Positions 25,121 through 34,390 are shown, counted from the stretch's first letter. The stretch: DNA of 64,000 bases from Xylanimonas cellulosilytica (GCA_001072465.1 JVKM01000061.1:1-64000); one strand, 5' to 3'. Notes: a model not told the origin generated them from the sequence alone. A program made the numbers and translations.

Positions 25121-25690
25121 ATGACTGTTGAAATGATGCCGAGCGCGCGCGAGATCGCGCTGGCCAACGTGGTTGTCGATATCGAGAAGGGCGCGGCCCG
25201 CGTGGGCTGGGATCATGCCCCGTCCATCTACGCGCTGGTGCCGACTGCGATGCTGCTGGCCGACCCGAATCTGCCTGCTGACATCGCCGAGCAGCTGCGC
25301 GCTGGCTGGGATGGGACCGAGGATCACCTGAGCGCGATCATCCAGGAGGACCTGGCTGACGACGACATCGAGCAGGTTCTGGCGCATCTGGCCTGGCCGG
25401 AAACCGTGCCGGGCGCCGCATTGACCGTCGAGCGCATCGTTGTTCCGCCGGAGGTCGAGGACGAGGCCCCCGAGGACCCCGACGAGGCCCTGGCCTTCAT
25501 CTCGAACCACCCCCTGCGCACGGACGTGCGTCTGGCCGTTGGCGTCATGCGGACGGGCGAGTCGTGGTGCGCGCTGCGCACACGCGCCTTCGACTCTGAC
25601 GACAAGGTCGGGCAGGGCTCGGCGCTCGTCCCGGCGCTGGTGGACGCCCTGCGCGCGTCCCTCGAGCCGGTGACGGACGAGCAAGCTTGA
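25121..25690 (+). CDS. PPA1309-like conserved actinobacterial protein
   Basis: A 189-residue cytosolic protein of the PPA1309-like family, conserved in Actinobacteria beside the UPF0182 gene and of unknown function. Visible features are an N-terminal helix IALANVVVDIEKGAARVGWD, the segment PSIYALVPTAMLLADPNLP, LSAIIQEDLADDDIEQVLAHL, WPETVPGAALTVERIVVPP, and a conserved late block RLAVGVMRTGESWCALRTR. No signal peptide, membrane segment or catalytic motif is apparent. It is divergent from UPF0182 with about 100 bases between, and ends at a perfect convergent hairpin. The family name is from memory of the motif order and context. Confidence 0.75.
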   Translation: MTVEMMPSAREIALANVVVDIEKGAARVGWDHAPSIYALVPTAMLLADPNLPADIAEQLRAGWDGTEDHLSAIIQEDLADDDIEQVLAHLAWPETVPGAALTVERIVVPPEVEDEAPEDPDEALAFISNHPLRTDVRLAVGVMRTGESWCALRTRAFDSDDKVGQGSALVPALVDALRASLEPVTDEQA

Positions 25691-25701
25691 CAGCGTTAAG
25701 A

Positions 25702-25742
25702 GGCCCCGGCCTCGTCCGGACCAGATGGACGAGGCCGGGGCC
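25702..25742. terminator. Perfect 16-bp convergent hairpin, ACGAGGCCGGGGC family
   Basis: GGCCCCGGCCTCGTCC (25702-25717) and GGACGAGGCCGGGGCC (25727-25742), between the convergent PPA1309-like and PDZ-protease genes; followed on the plus strand by CCCTTTGT. Confidence 0.85.
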
Positions 25743-25795
25743 CTTTGTCGCCCACCTGACGAAAGTCGGTGGGCTGGCTTGAGAGCGCCCTCGCG

Positions 25796-26977
25796 CTACT
25801 GGCAGGTCGGCAGGGCGTCCCCGGTGCCGTCTGCGATGGAGCGCACGGCGTTCACCGCCTCGTCGAGGGTGGACACCGAGACGACACGCAGCCCATCGGG
25901 GACGTGTCCGACGACCTCGTTACAGTTTTCGGAAGGGGCGAGGAACCACTGGGCCCCGTCGCGGTGCGCGCCCCACAGCTTCTGCTGGATGCCACCAATG
26001 CCTCCGACTTGCCCGTCGTAGGACATGGTTCCGGTGCCCGCGATAACGTTGCCGCCGGTCATATCGCCGGGGGTCAGACGATCGATGATGCTGAGCGAGA
26101 ACATCATGCCGGCGCTGGGGCCACCAACGCCGTCGATGTTGACGGTGATGTCGACGGGCAGGGCGGGGTCGACGGAGAGGTAGACGCCCAGCTTGGAGCC
26201 GCTCTCGGTGGCGGACGCGGCCACGGATGCGAAGGAGACGTCCTGCGTGGCGCCTTCTCGTTCGATCGTCAGCGTCATCGTGGAGCCGGCAGGCACCGAT
26301 CGCATGAGGGCGAAAGGAGTTGCGGCGCTGGTGATCTCATGGCGTACGCCGTCGGGGGTCGTGATCGCGCGGAGGATGTCTCCCTGTTGGACGACCCCTT
26401 CCGCGTTGGTTCCCTCGACCGCACCCTCAATCGTGACCGTCGCGGGGACCTCCCACCCGAGGTACTCGAGGGCGGCGACCTGCGAGGTCGTCTGCGAGTT
26501 GCGCATCATGGCCAGCTGAGCCGCGCTCGACCGTTCCTGCGTCAATCCCTTGGGATACACCGACTCGTAGTCCACGATCTTGCTGTGCGGGTCAAAGTAC
26601 GCGGCGATGAGCTGCGCGAAGTTCAGGCGAGACTTGGGGTTTCCCGATTCGGAGACCGTCACCATGCGCAGCTGCCCCTGCCCCGGCTTCGCGGGCGCCT
26701 TGTACGAGGTGGACTGAGGCTCGTCCTGCTGGATCGGTTCCCCCGTTGCGGGGTCGGTTCCCTCGATCTGAAGCATGGGAACTCCGTTGTCGGATCCCAG
26801 CACATTGAAGGTCGGACCGGGGCTGTTAACCACGAAGGGAACGGGGATCCAGAAGAGGATCACCACCATGGCGAGCGCGGCGAGGACCGCCGTGACGATC
26901 CGCCAGCTGACGATGGGGATACGCCGGGTGGCGTCGTCCTCCTGCAGGGGCACCAGCTCGATATTCTCCGAGGTCAT
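25796..26977 (-). CDS. Membrane-anchored PDZ-Lon serine protease (YlbL/Rv3194c-like)
   Basis: A 393-residue protease of the YlbL family. One membrane helix (about 25-45, WRIVTAVLAALAMVVILFWI) anchors it facing outward. A PDZ domain occupies about 155-235 (VEGTNAEGVVQQGDILRAI), then a Lon-type domain. The catalytic Ser-Lys pair is visible: S288 in GVGGPSAGM and K333 in VGGIGGIQQK, 45 residues apart as expected for Lon domains. YlbL in Bacillus degrades regulators at the membrane; the actinobacterial role is not settled. The start is uncertain: ATG 26977 lacks a clear ribosome-binding site, and in-frame GTG codons at about 26992 and 27010 are alternatives. Part of the block shared with the mycobacterial Rv3193c-Rv3199c region. 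Confidence 0.9.
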   Translation of the reverse strand: MTSENIELVPLQEDDATRRIPIVSWRIVTAVLAALAMVVILFWIPVPFVVNSPGPTFNVLGSDNGVPMLQIEGTDPATGEPIQQDEPQSTSYKAPAKPGQGQLRMVTVSESGNPKSRLNFAQLIAAYFDPHSKIVDYESVYPKGLTQERSSAAQLAMMRNSQTTSQVAALEYLGWEVPATVTIEGAVEGTNAEGVVQQGDILRAITTPDGVRHEITSAATPFALMRSVPAGSTMTLTIEREGATQDVSFASVAASATESGSKLGVYLSVDPALPVDITVNIDGVGGPSAGMMFSLSIIDRLTPGDMTGGNVIAGTGTMSYDGQVGGIGGIQQKLWGAHRDGAQWFLAPSENCNEVVGHVPDGLRVVSVSTLDEAVNAVRSIADGTGDALPTCQ

Positions 26978-27113
26978 CTGCGCATCGTTCACCGTGTCAT
27001 TGTGTCCCACCCGCTCCCCCTGCGCACGCGCGCCGCGCGCCACCCCTTCAGCTCTCAGCGTTTTTACAGAAGATTGTCAGCGCCCGCGAACAACGGGCGG
27101 CTAGTCTGTTGTC

Positions 27114-28580
27114 ATGAACGAGTTTGACTCCGGCACCCCGTTTGAGGACTTCCTGCGCTCGATCCTGGGCGAGGAGGCGGCAGCTGAGGCCGCACGCGCC
27201 CTGCAGGCTCAGGGTTTCGATCCCACGAATCTTCCCCCGGAGTTTTCCGATCCCGCGCGTATGCGCGCGGCGATGGGCCAGTTCCAGTTCCTCATGAACA
27301 CGACGGCAGGCCCCGTTAATTGGCGCATGGTGGAGGACAGCGCGAAGCAGGCGGCGTACGCGAGCGGCGACCCCTCCCCCACGGCCACGGAGGCCGAAGC
27401 CGCGCGTCAGGCGATGACCGTCGCGGACCTGTGGCTCGACGCGGTCACCGATTTTGCCTCCGGCCCGGTCACCCGCGACGTGTGGAGCAAGGTCGCATGG
27501 GTCGAGCACACGATTCCGACGTGGAAGCGCATCTGCGAGCCCGTCGCACTCAACGTGTCGCGCGCCCTCTCCGCTGCCCTCTCGGAGCAGTTCGGTTCCG
27601 AGGGCCTGGGGGATGCGGCCTCCCTGCCGGACGGTATGGCTGCGATGCTCGGCAAGACACAGGAGATGATGCCGCGCCTGTCGGCGATGATGTTCTCCGC
27701 GCAGATCGCACGCGCGCTGGCGGCCCTGGCCGGTGAGTCGTTCGGCACCTTCGACACGGGCATTCCCTTATCGGACACGTCGCACGCCGCCCTGCTGCCG
27801 CACAACGTCGCGCAGTTCTCCGAGGGGCTCGACATCCCCTTCGATGAGGTCCGTCAGTTCCTCGCCGTGCGCGAGGCGGCGCATCGCCGGCTCTTCGCCT
27901 CGGTCCCATGGCTGGAGGGCGACCTGGTGCGCGCGGTCGAACGCTACGCGTCCCAGATCGCGATCGACACGGAGGCCATTTCCGAGGCTGCGCGCTCGGT
28001 GGACCCCTCGGATCCGCACTCGGTAGAGTCGGCCCTCAGCGGCGGCGTGTTTGCACTGTCGACGACGCCCGATCAGCGCCGTGCGCTCACGCGCCTGGAG
28101 ACGATGTTGGCCCTCATCGAGGGCTGGGTCGAGGTCGTGACGGCCCGCGCTACCCTGCCCTACCTGCCCCACGCGGATGCGCTGCGCGAGATGATGCGTC
28201 GCCGCCGCGCGTCGGGCGGCCCCGCAGAGGAGATCCTCGGGACCCTCATGGGTCTGCAGATGCGCCCGCGTCAGGCGCGCGGCGCCGCGTCGATCTTTGC
28301 GCTGGTGGAGGCCGACGGCGGGCGCGACGCTCGCGAGGCCCTGTGGTCGCACCCGGATATGGTTCCCTCCGAGACAGAGCTGGCCACGCCGGACACCTTC
28401 CTCACGCTGCGCAGGGCTGCTGCCGAGGAGGACGCGGATATCGACGCCGCCCTCAACTCACTCCTGGATGGAACGCTCGGCTGGGCGGATGGGCTGGAAC
28501 CCGGGGACGAGGCCTCGGCCGGCTCGGATGACGAACCCGAGGATCCTGAAGCATCAAACCCCAAGGGTAAGACGGACTGA
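27114..28580 (+). CDS. Zinc-dependent metalloprotease family protein (Rv3195-like, DUF2342)
   Basis: A 488-residue protein of the actinobacterial family usually named zinc-dependent metalloprotease or F420-biosynthesis-associated. The recognisable core is EAAHRRLFASVPWLEGDLV at about 254-272, where the E-A-A-H motif is the family's putative metal-binding helix (not a standard HExxH). WLDAVTDFASGPV, WVEHTIPTWKRICEPVAL and GFSFGG-replaced AALAGESFGTFDTGIPLSD are further family blocks. The C-terminal quarter is acidic and probably flexible. No enzymatic activity has, to my knowledge, been shown. It is divergent from the PDZ-Lon gene and followed by the ThiF-like gene. Confidence 0.85.
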   Translation: MNEFDSGTPFEDFLRSILGEEAAAEAARALQAQGFDPTNLPPEFSDPARMRAAMGQFQFLMNTTAGPVNWRMVEDSAKQAAYASGDPSPTATEAEAARQAMTVADLWLDAVTDFASGPVTRDVWSKVAWVEHTIPTWKRICEPVALNVSRALSAALSEQFGSEGLGDAASLPDGMAAMLGKTQEMMPRLSAMMFSAQIARALAALAGESFGTFDTGIPLSDTSHAALLPHNVAQFSEGLDIPFDEVRQFLAVREAAHRRLFASVPWLEGDLVRAVERYASQIAIDTEAISEAARSVDPSDPHSVESALSGGVFALSTTPDQRRALTRLETMLALIEGWVEVVTARATLPYLPHADALREMMRRRRASGGPAEEILGTLMGLQMRPRQARGAASIFALVEADGGRDAREALWSHPDMVPSETELATPDTFLTLRRAAAEEDADIDAALNSLLDGTLGWADGLEPGDEASAGSDDEPEDPEASNPKGKTD

Positions 28581-28604
28581 TATATACCAGAACGATCTGA
28601 CAAG

Positions 28605-28613
28605 TTATCCACA
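28605..28613 (+). promoter_or_regulatory. Single perfect DnaA box (TTATCCACA)
   Basis: A consensus 9-mer in the gap between the metalloprotease and ThiF-like genes. One such match is expected by chance roughly every 130 kb on both strands of random sequence, so its significance is low. Confidence 0.3.
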
Positions 28614-28690
28614 GATTTTCCAAAACGCCACACGGGCGACACGCATAGGTTCATCATATCTCTAACAGTCACAAACTGAAGGAGACCATC

Positions 28691-29569
28691 ATGAAACTGA
28701 TGCATCACACGGCGATCCTGTGGCGTGGTCCGGGCAGCGTCCAAATTGGTGGCGACCGCGCCCGACACGTGCGCCTCGACGACCTGCACGCAAGCGACCA
28801 GCTCTGGCTCGCCAGCCAGGCCGGGCCCGTTCACGCTTCGGACTCTCCCGAGGCTTCCCCCAGCCTCCTCGCCGCGCTGGCCGCGGCGGACCTCGTGGAG
28901 CACCCCGACCGACGCCCACTCCTGTCCGTAGGAGTTCTCGGGGCGGTACCAGCCGCTATCCTCGCTCTCCGTTCGCTGGTCGACACCCTCGCACTGCGGC
29001 TCCGCATCGACGCGCCCACCCTGGTGGACGGCGACTGGGATCGCGTGTTTGGCGGCGTCTACACGGGCACGCCGCGCTCGCGTGCGGTGCGCCGAGAACT
29101 CTCCTCACTGATCCCGCTGCCCGACCTGCACGCCCAGGACACGCCGGACGTCGCCCTCGTGTCGGCGGATCGGGCACAGGACCCCGGAATCCCCTTCGAG
29201 CTGATGGCCACAGACACGCCTCACCTGCTCATCACGCGCGGAGAGCACTCCTACGAGATTGGGCCGTTCGTCATTCCCGGCTCCACGCCGTGCTTCCACT
29301 GCATCGAGCACGCGCGAGCCGAGCAGGACCCCTATCACCTCACCCACCTGCGAGAACTCGCCCAGTGGCCACTCGGGCCACTCCCCCAGCTGGCACACTT
29401 CGCGGCCGCCCTGCGGATTGCCCGCCTGCTGCGCGACTTCGCCTCAGGGGTACTCACCCCGCACCTGTGCGCCGAGATCGCCACGGTCGACGAGGACGGA
29501 ACCATCACCGTCGAACGCGCGATCGGCGCCCACGAATGCGTGTGTGGCATCGAGGGCGTCGCCTGCTAG
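28691..29569 (+). CDS. ThiF/TOMM cyclodehydratase-like protein (E1-like zinc module)
   Basis: A 292-residue protein like the ThiF-type gene of the Rv3195-Rv3198 neighbourhood and the leader-peptide-binding E1-like module of TOMM cyclodehydratases. The later half is diagnostic: LLITRGEHSYEIGPFVIPG, then TPCFHCIEHARAEQDP with a CxxC pair, and a C-terminal ECVCG; the four cysteines would make a structural zinc site. The middle segment PLLSVGVLGAVPAAILALRS stands where a Rossmann nucleotide loop would be but lacks a clear GxGxxG, so adenylation activity is doubtful. No precursor peptide or YcaO partner is seen nearby. AAGGAG lies 7 bases before the ATG. Its stop nearly touches the convergent uvrD2 stop (one base apart), so no terminator separates them. 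Confidence 0.75.
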   Translation: MKLMHHTAILWRGPGSVQIGGDRARHVRLDDLHASDQLWLASQAGPVHASDSPEASPSLLAALAAADLVEHPDRRPLLSVGVLGAVPAAILALRSLVDTLALRLRIDAPTLVDGDWDRVFGGVYTGTPRSRAVRRELSSLIPLPDLHAQDTPDVALVSADRAQDPGIPFELMATDTPHLLITRGEHSYEIGPFVIPGSTPCFHCIEHARAEQDPYHLTHLRELAQWPLGPLPQLAHFAAALRIARLLRDFASGVLTPHLCAEIATVDEDGTITVERAIGAHECVCGIEGVAC

Positions 29570-29570
29570 C

Positions 29571-31586
29571 TCAGGCTCCTTCGTCGACGATGACCTCTTC
29601 GCCGCGCACCAATGCGAGCACCGGGGCAGCAAAGCGTTGCACCTTCACGTCACCGATGCCACGGATAACGCGCAGCTGCGTCGTGTTCTTTGGCATGGCC
29701 TGAGCAATGTCGCGCAGGGTCTGATCGGTAAACACAGCGAAAGGCGGCACGCCCGCCTGACGCGAGACCTCGAGACGCCACGCCTTGAGGCGCCCGAAGA
29801 GCTCAATCGCCTGGGGCGAGGCCTCCTCCTCGAAGGCCTGGTTGAGGGCGCGCGTGGAGGCACGTGCCTTCTTCTTCGGCGCGCCCACTCGCGCTTCCTC
29901 GGGCCAAATGCCGTCGAGCAGGCGACTGCGCTTGCGTTTGCCGCGTCCATCGGCGCCCCGCGAGCGCGCCCACGACAGGGTCAGCAGGTCGCGAGCTCGG
30001 GTGATGGCCACGTACAGCAGGCGGCGTTCCTCCTCGCGTGCGGCCGCGGTCTTTGCGTACGAGATCGGCAGGAGGCCTTCGGCGACGCCGACGAGGAAGA
30101 CGGCGTCCCATTCGAGGCCCTTGGCGGCGTGGATCGTGGCCAGCTCGACGCCGGCTTTGTCCGGTTCGACCTGGTAGGCGACTCGTTCGTCGAGCTCCGC
30201 CACAAAGGCGGCAAGCGTCTCCGCCTTGCTGTCATCCGCCCAGCCGACGATCGCGTTCATGTTGGACCAGCGCTCGGATCCCGCCTGACCGGAGGGTGCC
30301 TCGGGCGCCCAGCCGACGCCCGAGAGGACGTCGCGAACGATCTCGCCCACGCTCCCGTCGTCGGTGGCGGCCGCCGCCGCTGCCCGCAGGCGCGAGATGG
30401 CGGTACGCACGTCATCACGCGCAAAGAAGGGCTTTCCCCCGGCGACGGCGACTGGAATTCCACGCGCCCCCAGGGCCTCTTCGAAGGCCTGAGACTGGCC
30501 GTTCGTACGCATGAGGACTGCGATCGAGTGAGGCGCCATGCCGCCCGCGATGAGGTCCGCGATCGAGGCTGCAACGCCCTCGGCCTCGGCCCGATCGTCA
30601 TCGTAGGTGCGGTAGGTGACCTGGGCGCCGCCGTCACGTTGACTGGACAGGCGCACGGTGCCCTCGCGCTGGCTCGAGCGCGCCAGGACGTCGTTCGCCA
30701 AGCTCACGATCTGCGGGGTCGAACGGTAGTCGCGGGTCAGCTCGACGATGCGTGCGCCCGGATGCTTGCGTCCGAAACCTGTCAGGTAGTCCGGGGACGC
30801 GCCCGTAAAGGAGTAGATCGTCTGCGCGACGTCGCCGACAACGCACACGTCGTGGCGCCCACCCAGCCACAGGTCGAGCAGGCGAGCCTGGAGGAGGTTG
30901 ACGTCCTGGAACTCATCGACCACGAAGGAGCGGTACTGCTTGCGCACGATCGAGGCGACATCCGCGCGTTCCTGCAGCATGCCGCACAGGTAGATGAGGA
31001 TGTCCTCAAAGTCGATGACGCCGCGTTCGTTCTTCGCATCCTCGTAGACGTCGAGAAGGCGCGCCATGTCGCCCGCGTCCAGCCCGGCGGGCACGTCGCG
31101 GCGCAGGCGAGCCACGCGCGAGGCGTAGTGGGCGGCGTCGATCATCGAGACCTTCGCCCATTCGACCTCGGCGGCGATGTCGCGCACGTTCGTGCGGTCG
31201 ATCGTGATCCCCAGGCGCGCGGCGGAGGCCGCAACGAGAGAGGCCTTGTGCGGGATGACGTCTGGCAGCGGACCGCCCACGACGGTGGGCCAAAAATGGC
31301 GCAGCTGGCGCAGCGCGGCGGAGTGGAAGGTGCGCGCCTGAGCCTTCGAAACCCCCAGCTGGGCCAAACGGTGGCGCATTTCGAAGGCGGCGCGCTGCGT
31401 GAAGGTCACGGCGAGCACGTTGGACGGGTCGAAGGCGCCGACAGCCGCCCCGTACGCGATGCGGTACGTGATCGCGCGCGTCTTGCCGGTGCCCGCGCCC
31501 GCCAGAACGGCGAGCGGGCCAGCCACCTGCGTGGCGACGGCGCGCTGATCGGGGTCCAGGGCGTCCAGCAGTTCCTCGGGGTTCAT
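29571..31586 (-). CDS. uvrD2: ATP-dependent DNA helicase UvrD2 (SF1A, C-terminal HRDC)
   Basis: A 671-residue SF1A helicase. Motifs in order: Q motif LDPDQRAVATQVAGPLAVLA, Walker A AGAGTGKTRAITYRIAYG, motif II VDEFQDVN, motif III GDVAQTIYSFTGASPDYL, motif IV VELTRDYRSTPQIV, motif V TIHAAKGLEWDAVFLVG and motif VI YVAITRARDLLTLSW. A C-terminal HRDC domain (about 590-660, LKAWRLEVSRQAGVPPFAVF to GIGDVKVQRFA) marks the UvrD2 type found in mycobacteria, where it is essential, rather than UvrD1 or PcrA. The start is taken as ATG 31586; ATG 31595 is equally possible, and the frame back to 31664 would overlap nudC. Directly downstream of nudC on the same strand. Confidence 0.93.
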   Translation of the reverse strand: MNPEELLDALDPDQRAVATQVAGPLAVLAGAGTGKTRAITYRIAYGAAVGAFDPSNVLAVTFTQRAAFEMRHRLAQLGVSKAQARTFHSAALRQLRHFWPTVVGGPLPDVIPHKASLVAASAARLGITIDRTNVRDIAAEVEWAKVSMIDAAHYASRVARLRRDVPAGLDAGDMARLLDVYEDAKNERGVIDFEDILIYLCGMLQERADVASIVRKQYRSFVVDEFQDVNLLQARLLDLWLGGRHDVCVVGDVAQTIYSFTGASPDYLTGFGRKHPGARIVELTRDYRSTPQIVSLANDVLARSSQREGTVRLSSQRDGGAQVTYRTYDDDRAEAEGVAASIADLIAGGMAPHSIAVLMRTNGQSQAFEEALGARGIPVAVAGGKPFFARDDVRTAISRLRAAAAAATDDGSVGEIVRDVLSGVGWAPEAPSGQAGSERWSNMNAIVGWADDSKAETLAAFVAELDERVAYQVEPDKAGVELATIHAAKGLEWDAVFLVGVAEGLLPISYAKTAAAREEERRLLYVAITRARDLLTLSWARSRGADGRGKRKRSRLLDGIWPEEARVGAPKKKARASTRALNQAFEEEASPQAIELFGRLKAWRLEVSRQAGVPPFAVFTDQTLRDIAQAMPKNTTQLRVIRGIGDVKVQRFAAPVLALVRGEEVIVDEGA

Positions 31587-31612
31587 GGTCCCCATTGTTC
31601 CATCGCCCACCC

Positions 31613-32545
31613 TCAGTTGCGTCCCGCGCCGTCCGGCCCGCTCGGCAGGTCGCGTCCGTACCATTCCCGAAGAAGTGCGTAGGCGATCGAGGCACGACCG
31701 GGGGCGCTAATCTCCCCAGATTCGAGCGCACGCGTCAGCTCGTCGCGGCTGTAGAAGCGCGCCCACTCGATCTCCACACCGTCCGCCTGTGGGGTGGGGC
31801 GCGGCGAGGCCGTACGAGCCCGGTAGCCCATCATCTGCGAACGCCCGAAGGGCCACGGCTGCGTCGCGACGTAGGTAGGCGTCTCGATCTCGACGCGCAC
31901 CTCCTCAGCAACCTCACGGGCAACCGTGACGTCCGGGGACTCCCCGGCCTCGACGTAGCCGGCGATGATCGACACGAAGCCGGGCCGCCACAGGGCGTTG
32001 TGCGCCAGGAGAACGCGCCCGTCATGATCCTGAACGAGGACGATGATCGCCGGGTCCTGGCGCGGGTATTCCAGTCGATCGCACATCTCACATCGCGCGG
32101 CCCACCCGCCGGACACCAGCTGCACCGGAGCCCCACAGCGCGGACAGAAGCGGTAGTTGACGTGCCAGCCCGCGAGCGCGAGGGCAGTCAGCGCCAGGGC
32201 CGCGTCGTCACCGTCGAGCTGCCACCCGACCGCGCGCAGGTGCTCCCAGCGACCCCGGGCCTCGTCCCGGCTCGTCTCGATCGCGACGACGGAGCGTCCG
32301 CGCGCGACACCGATGAACGAGGCAGTGGCTCCCTCGAGCGCGCGCGTGGCCTCGTCCCCGACCAACCGGTGCACAACCGGGGCACCCGACGGTGCCTCGG
32401 CCTCGTCGAGAAGGACGAAACCGGACGGGTCGACGACGATGACGTCGGCCTCACCGGCGCGCACCAGGGCACCGGGAGCGACGGATTCGCGCAGCGCGAC
32501 GGCCGGGTCGACGTGACCGCGGACGAGAGGTAGATCAAGACTCAT
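31613..32545 (-). CDS. nudC: NADH/NAD+ pyrophosphatase, decapping-type Nudix hydrolase
   Basis: A 310-residue NudC. A zinc ribbon is formed by CPRCG and CEMCDR around residue 155, followed by the Nudix box: [20 protein letters not shown] then VRVEI, with the metal-binding REVAEEV core. The downstream SQMMGYRA segment is the SQPWPFPxS-type specificity motif of NADH pyrophosphatases in variant form, preceded by ATQPWPFGR. The enzyme hydrolyses NAD(H) to NMN(H) and AMP and removes 5' NAD caps from RNA. It is upstream of uvrD2 with 26 bases between and divergent from rph. Confidence 0.93.
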   Translation of the reverse strand: MSLDLPLVRGHVDPAVALRESVAPGALVRAGEADVIVVDPSGFVLLDEAEAPSGAPVVHRLVGDEATRALEGATASFIGVARGRSVVAIETSRDEARGRWEHLRAVGWQLDGDDAALALTALALAGWHVNYRFCPRCGAPVQLVSGGWAARCEMCDRLEYPRQDPAIIVLVQDHDGRVLLAHNALWRPGFVSIIAGYVEAGESPDVTVAREVAEEVRVEIETPTYVATQPWPFGRSQMMGYRARTASPRPTPQADGVEIEWARFYSRDELTRALESGEISAPGRASIAYALLREWYGRDLPSGPDGAGRN

Positions 32546-32581
32546 AACTCCACGGTAACGCGGTGGGCTACCCTAGGCACT

Positions 32582-33349
32582 ATGACAAATACTCCCCTGC
32601 GCGCCGATGGGCGCACCCCGTCCCAGCTCCGTCCCGTCTCCATTACCCGCGGTTGGTCGGGCACCGGTGAGGGTTCCGTCCTCATCGAGTTCGGCAACAC
32701 CCGCGTCCTGTGTGTTGCGTCTTTCACCGAAGGTGTGCCGCGTTGGAAGCGCGACTCCGGCGAAGGCTGGGTCACCGGCGAGTACTCGATGCTCCCGCGT
32801 GCGACCGAGCAGCGTTCCTCCCGCGAGTCCGTCAAGGGTAAGGTGGGCGGCCGCACTCAGGAAATCTCGCGCCTCATTGGCCGCTCCCTGCGCGGCATCG
32901 TCGACGTCTCCGCACTCGGCGAGAACACGATCGTCCTGGACTGCGACGTGCTGCGCGCCGACGGCGGCACCCGCACCGCGGCCATCACGGGCGCTTACGT
33001 GGCCCTCGCAGACGCGGTGACCTGGGCGAAGGAGCAGGGCATCCTCAAGCCCTCCGCCAAGGTCCTCACCGACTCGATCTCCGCGATCTCTGTGGGCGTC
33101 ATCGACGGCACCCCCATGCTGGACCTGCCCTACGTCGAGGACGTGCGCGCCGAAACCGACATGAACGTCGTCCAGACGGGCGATGGCCGCTTCATCGAGG
33201 TGCAGGGCACCGCCGAGCACGCCCCCTTCAACCGCGATGAACTCAACGAGCTGCTGGACCTGGCAACCCTGGGTAACGCCCGGCTCGCGGAGGCGCAGAA
33301 GCTCGCGCTTGAGGCTCCCCTCATGGAGCGCGTCGAGGTGCGCCCGTGA
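32582..33349 (+). CDS. rph: Ribonuclease PH
   Basis: A 255-residue RNase PH, full length. It opens [19 protein letters not shown] and carries the phosphorolytic core [56 protein letters not shown] and [20 protein letters not shown], whose Asp and Arg residues bind phosphate and metal, and ends [20 protein letters not shown] with [17 protein letters not shown]. It trims tRNA 3' ends by phosphorolysis. It overlaps rdgB by GTGA, giving translational coupling. Confidence 0.97.
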   Translation: MTNTPLRADGRTPSQLRPVSITRGWSGTGEGSVLIEFGNTRVLCVASFTEGVPRWKRDSGEGWVTGEYSMLPRATEQRSSRESVKGKVGGRTQEISRLIGRSLRGIVDVSALGENTIVLDCDVLRADGGTRTAAITGAYVALADAVTWAKEQGILKPSAKVLTDSISAISVGVIDGTPMLDLPYVEDVRAETDMNVVQTGDGRFIEVQGTAEHAPFNRDELNELLDLATLGNARLAEAQKLALEAPLMERVEVRP

Positions 33350-33960
33350 GCGCGCGCCTGGTCTTCGCGACCTCCAACGCGCACAAGGTCAGCGAGCTGG
33401 AGGCCATCCTGGCCCCCGCGTGGGAGGGCTTCGAGGCCGGCTGCGTGGCGCGCATGAGCGATTTCGACGTGGCTTCCCCTGTCGAGGACGGTGTGACCTT
33501 CGAGGAGAACTCCCTCATCAAGGCCCGCGCTCTGGCTCGCGCGACCGGCCTGGCTGCCATCGCCGACGACTCCGGTATCACGGTGGACGTGCTGGGCGGG
33601 GCGCCCGGCATCTTTTCCGCGCGCTGGGCTGGCTCCCACGGGGATGACGCTGCGAATCTGCGTCTGCTCATCGATCAGCTCTCTGATGTGCCCGACCGTC
33701 ACCGCGGAGCGGCCTTCGTGTCGGCCGCTGTCCTCGTCACCCCGGACGGTCGCGAGTTCGTTGAGCGCGGCGAGGTGCGCGGCACCCTGACGCGTTCCCC
33801 GCGCGGCGAGGGCGGATTCGGCTACGACCCGATCTTTGTCCCCGAGGGCTTCGAAGTCACGACCGCTCAGATGAGCGCGGAACAGAAGAACGCGATCAGC
33901 CACCGCGGCATCGCCTTCCGCGCCCTCATGCCCCACATCGTGGAGTACCTGCGCAGCTGA
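33346..33960 (+). CDS. rdgB: Non-canonical purine NTP pyrophosphatase (RdgB/HAM1)
   Basis: A 204-residue HAM1-family enzyme that hydrolyses ITP, dITP and XTP to monophosphates, keeping them out of nucleic acids. Signatures: [17 protein letters not shown] at the start, [40 protein letters not shown] around the catalytic Asp, and [13 protein letters not shown] near residue 165 before [19 protein letters not shown]. The start is GTG, overlapping the rph stop. The rph-rdgB pair is the standard actinobacterial arrangement. Confidence 0.96.
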   Translation: MSARLVFATSNAHKVSELEAILAPAWEGFEAGCVARMSDFDVASPVEDGVTFEENSLIKARALARATGLAAIADDSGITVDVLGGAPGIFSARWAGSHGDDAANLRLLIDQLSDVPDRHRGAAFVSAAVLVTPDGREFVERGEVRGTLTRSPRGEGGFGYDPIFVPEGFEVTTAQMSAEQKNAISHRGIAFRALMPHIVEYLRS

Positions 33961-33972
33961 GAAGCACCGCAG

Positions 33973-34014
33973 ACACAAATGTGCCGGGCACCCGAGGGTG
34001 TCCGGCACTTGTGT
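33973..34014 (+). terminator. Imperfect hairpin after rdgB
   Basis: ACACAAATGTGCCGGGCACCC against GGGTGTCCGGCACTTGTGT with a two-base loop and small bulges; convergent with the small gene on the minus strand. Confidence 0.65.
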
Positions 34015-34035
34015 GTTGCGCCCGCAGGCGCGCCA

Positions 34036-34158
34036 TCAACGGGCGACGAGGTTGCCGAAGATGGGGCGGTCCATCGAGAACTGCAGGGGGTTGCGCTGTT
34101 GGCGCCACCTGCGGTGATGGGCGAGGCGATGAAGGAGTGATGCGACGAAACGAGACAT
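34036..34158 (-). CDS. Small basic protein, 40 residues (novel candidate)
   Basis: A 40-codon frame with an excellent ribosome-binding site (AGAGGAG, 7 bases before the ATG). The product begins MSRFVASLLHRLAHHRRWRQ and ends QFSMDRPIFGNLVAR: an N-terminal amphipathic helix with many His and Arg, then a short hydrophobic tail. I know of no family. It ends before the rdgB terminator and has about 200 AT-richer bases upstream that could hold a promoter. No predicted membrane segment long enough to span. Supported by the ribosome-binding site, its isolated position and the lack of any other frame in this gap; not supported by known homology. Confidence 0.5.
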   Translation of the reverse strand: MSRFVASLLHRLAHHRRWRQQRNPLQFSMDRPIFGNLVAR

Positions 34159-34355
34159 TGTGTGCTCCTCTTTGAGTACAGTGCGATGGATCTGTCACCG
34201 CGTCGTACTGACATAGTGCGCCTGATTGTCCATGTTTTCCATCGATATCTTCTTATTTTTCTATGAAGCGCATCTTACGGACTTTTCCTTGGTGCAGCTT
34301 GGAAAATTCTTGACCGAAGAGGGTTGCTTCTCTTAATTAATCAGCCGGTGGATAC
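34159..34355. other. AT-richer intergenic region upstream of the small gene
   Basis: About 200 bases well below the local GC content, with runs such as CTTCTTATTTTTC and TTAATTAATC. Likely promoter and leader for the minus-strand small gene. No clear -10/-35 pair could be chosen with confidence. Confidence 0.5.
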
Positions 34356-34390
34356 GGTGAGGGGGCAGGCCCACGGCCTGCCCCCTCACC
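34356..34390 (-). terminator. Perfect 16-bp hairpin after the CBU_0592-type gene
   Basis: GGTGAGGGGGCAGGCC and GGCCTGCCCCCTCACC around CAC, 19 bases beyond the stop on the minus strand. Confidence 0.85.

Noticed and set aside
23676..25124. 482-codon plus-strand frame over UPF0182
   Set aside because: Antisense shadow with Gly/Arg/Glu-rich text and no recognisable domain.
28605..28613. Origin of replication
   Set aside because: One DnaA box only, no cluster, no dnaA or dnaN nearby.
29259..31682. Very long (807-codon) plus-strand frame
   Set aside because: Antisense to uvrD2; composition of a shadow frame in high-GC DNA (Arg/Gly/Val-rich, no domain).
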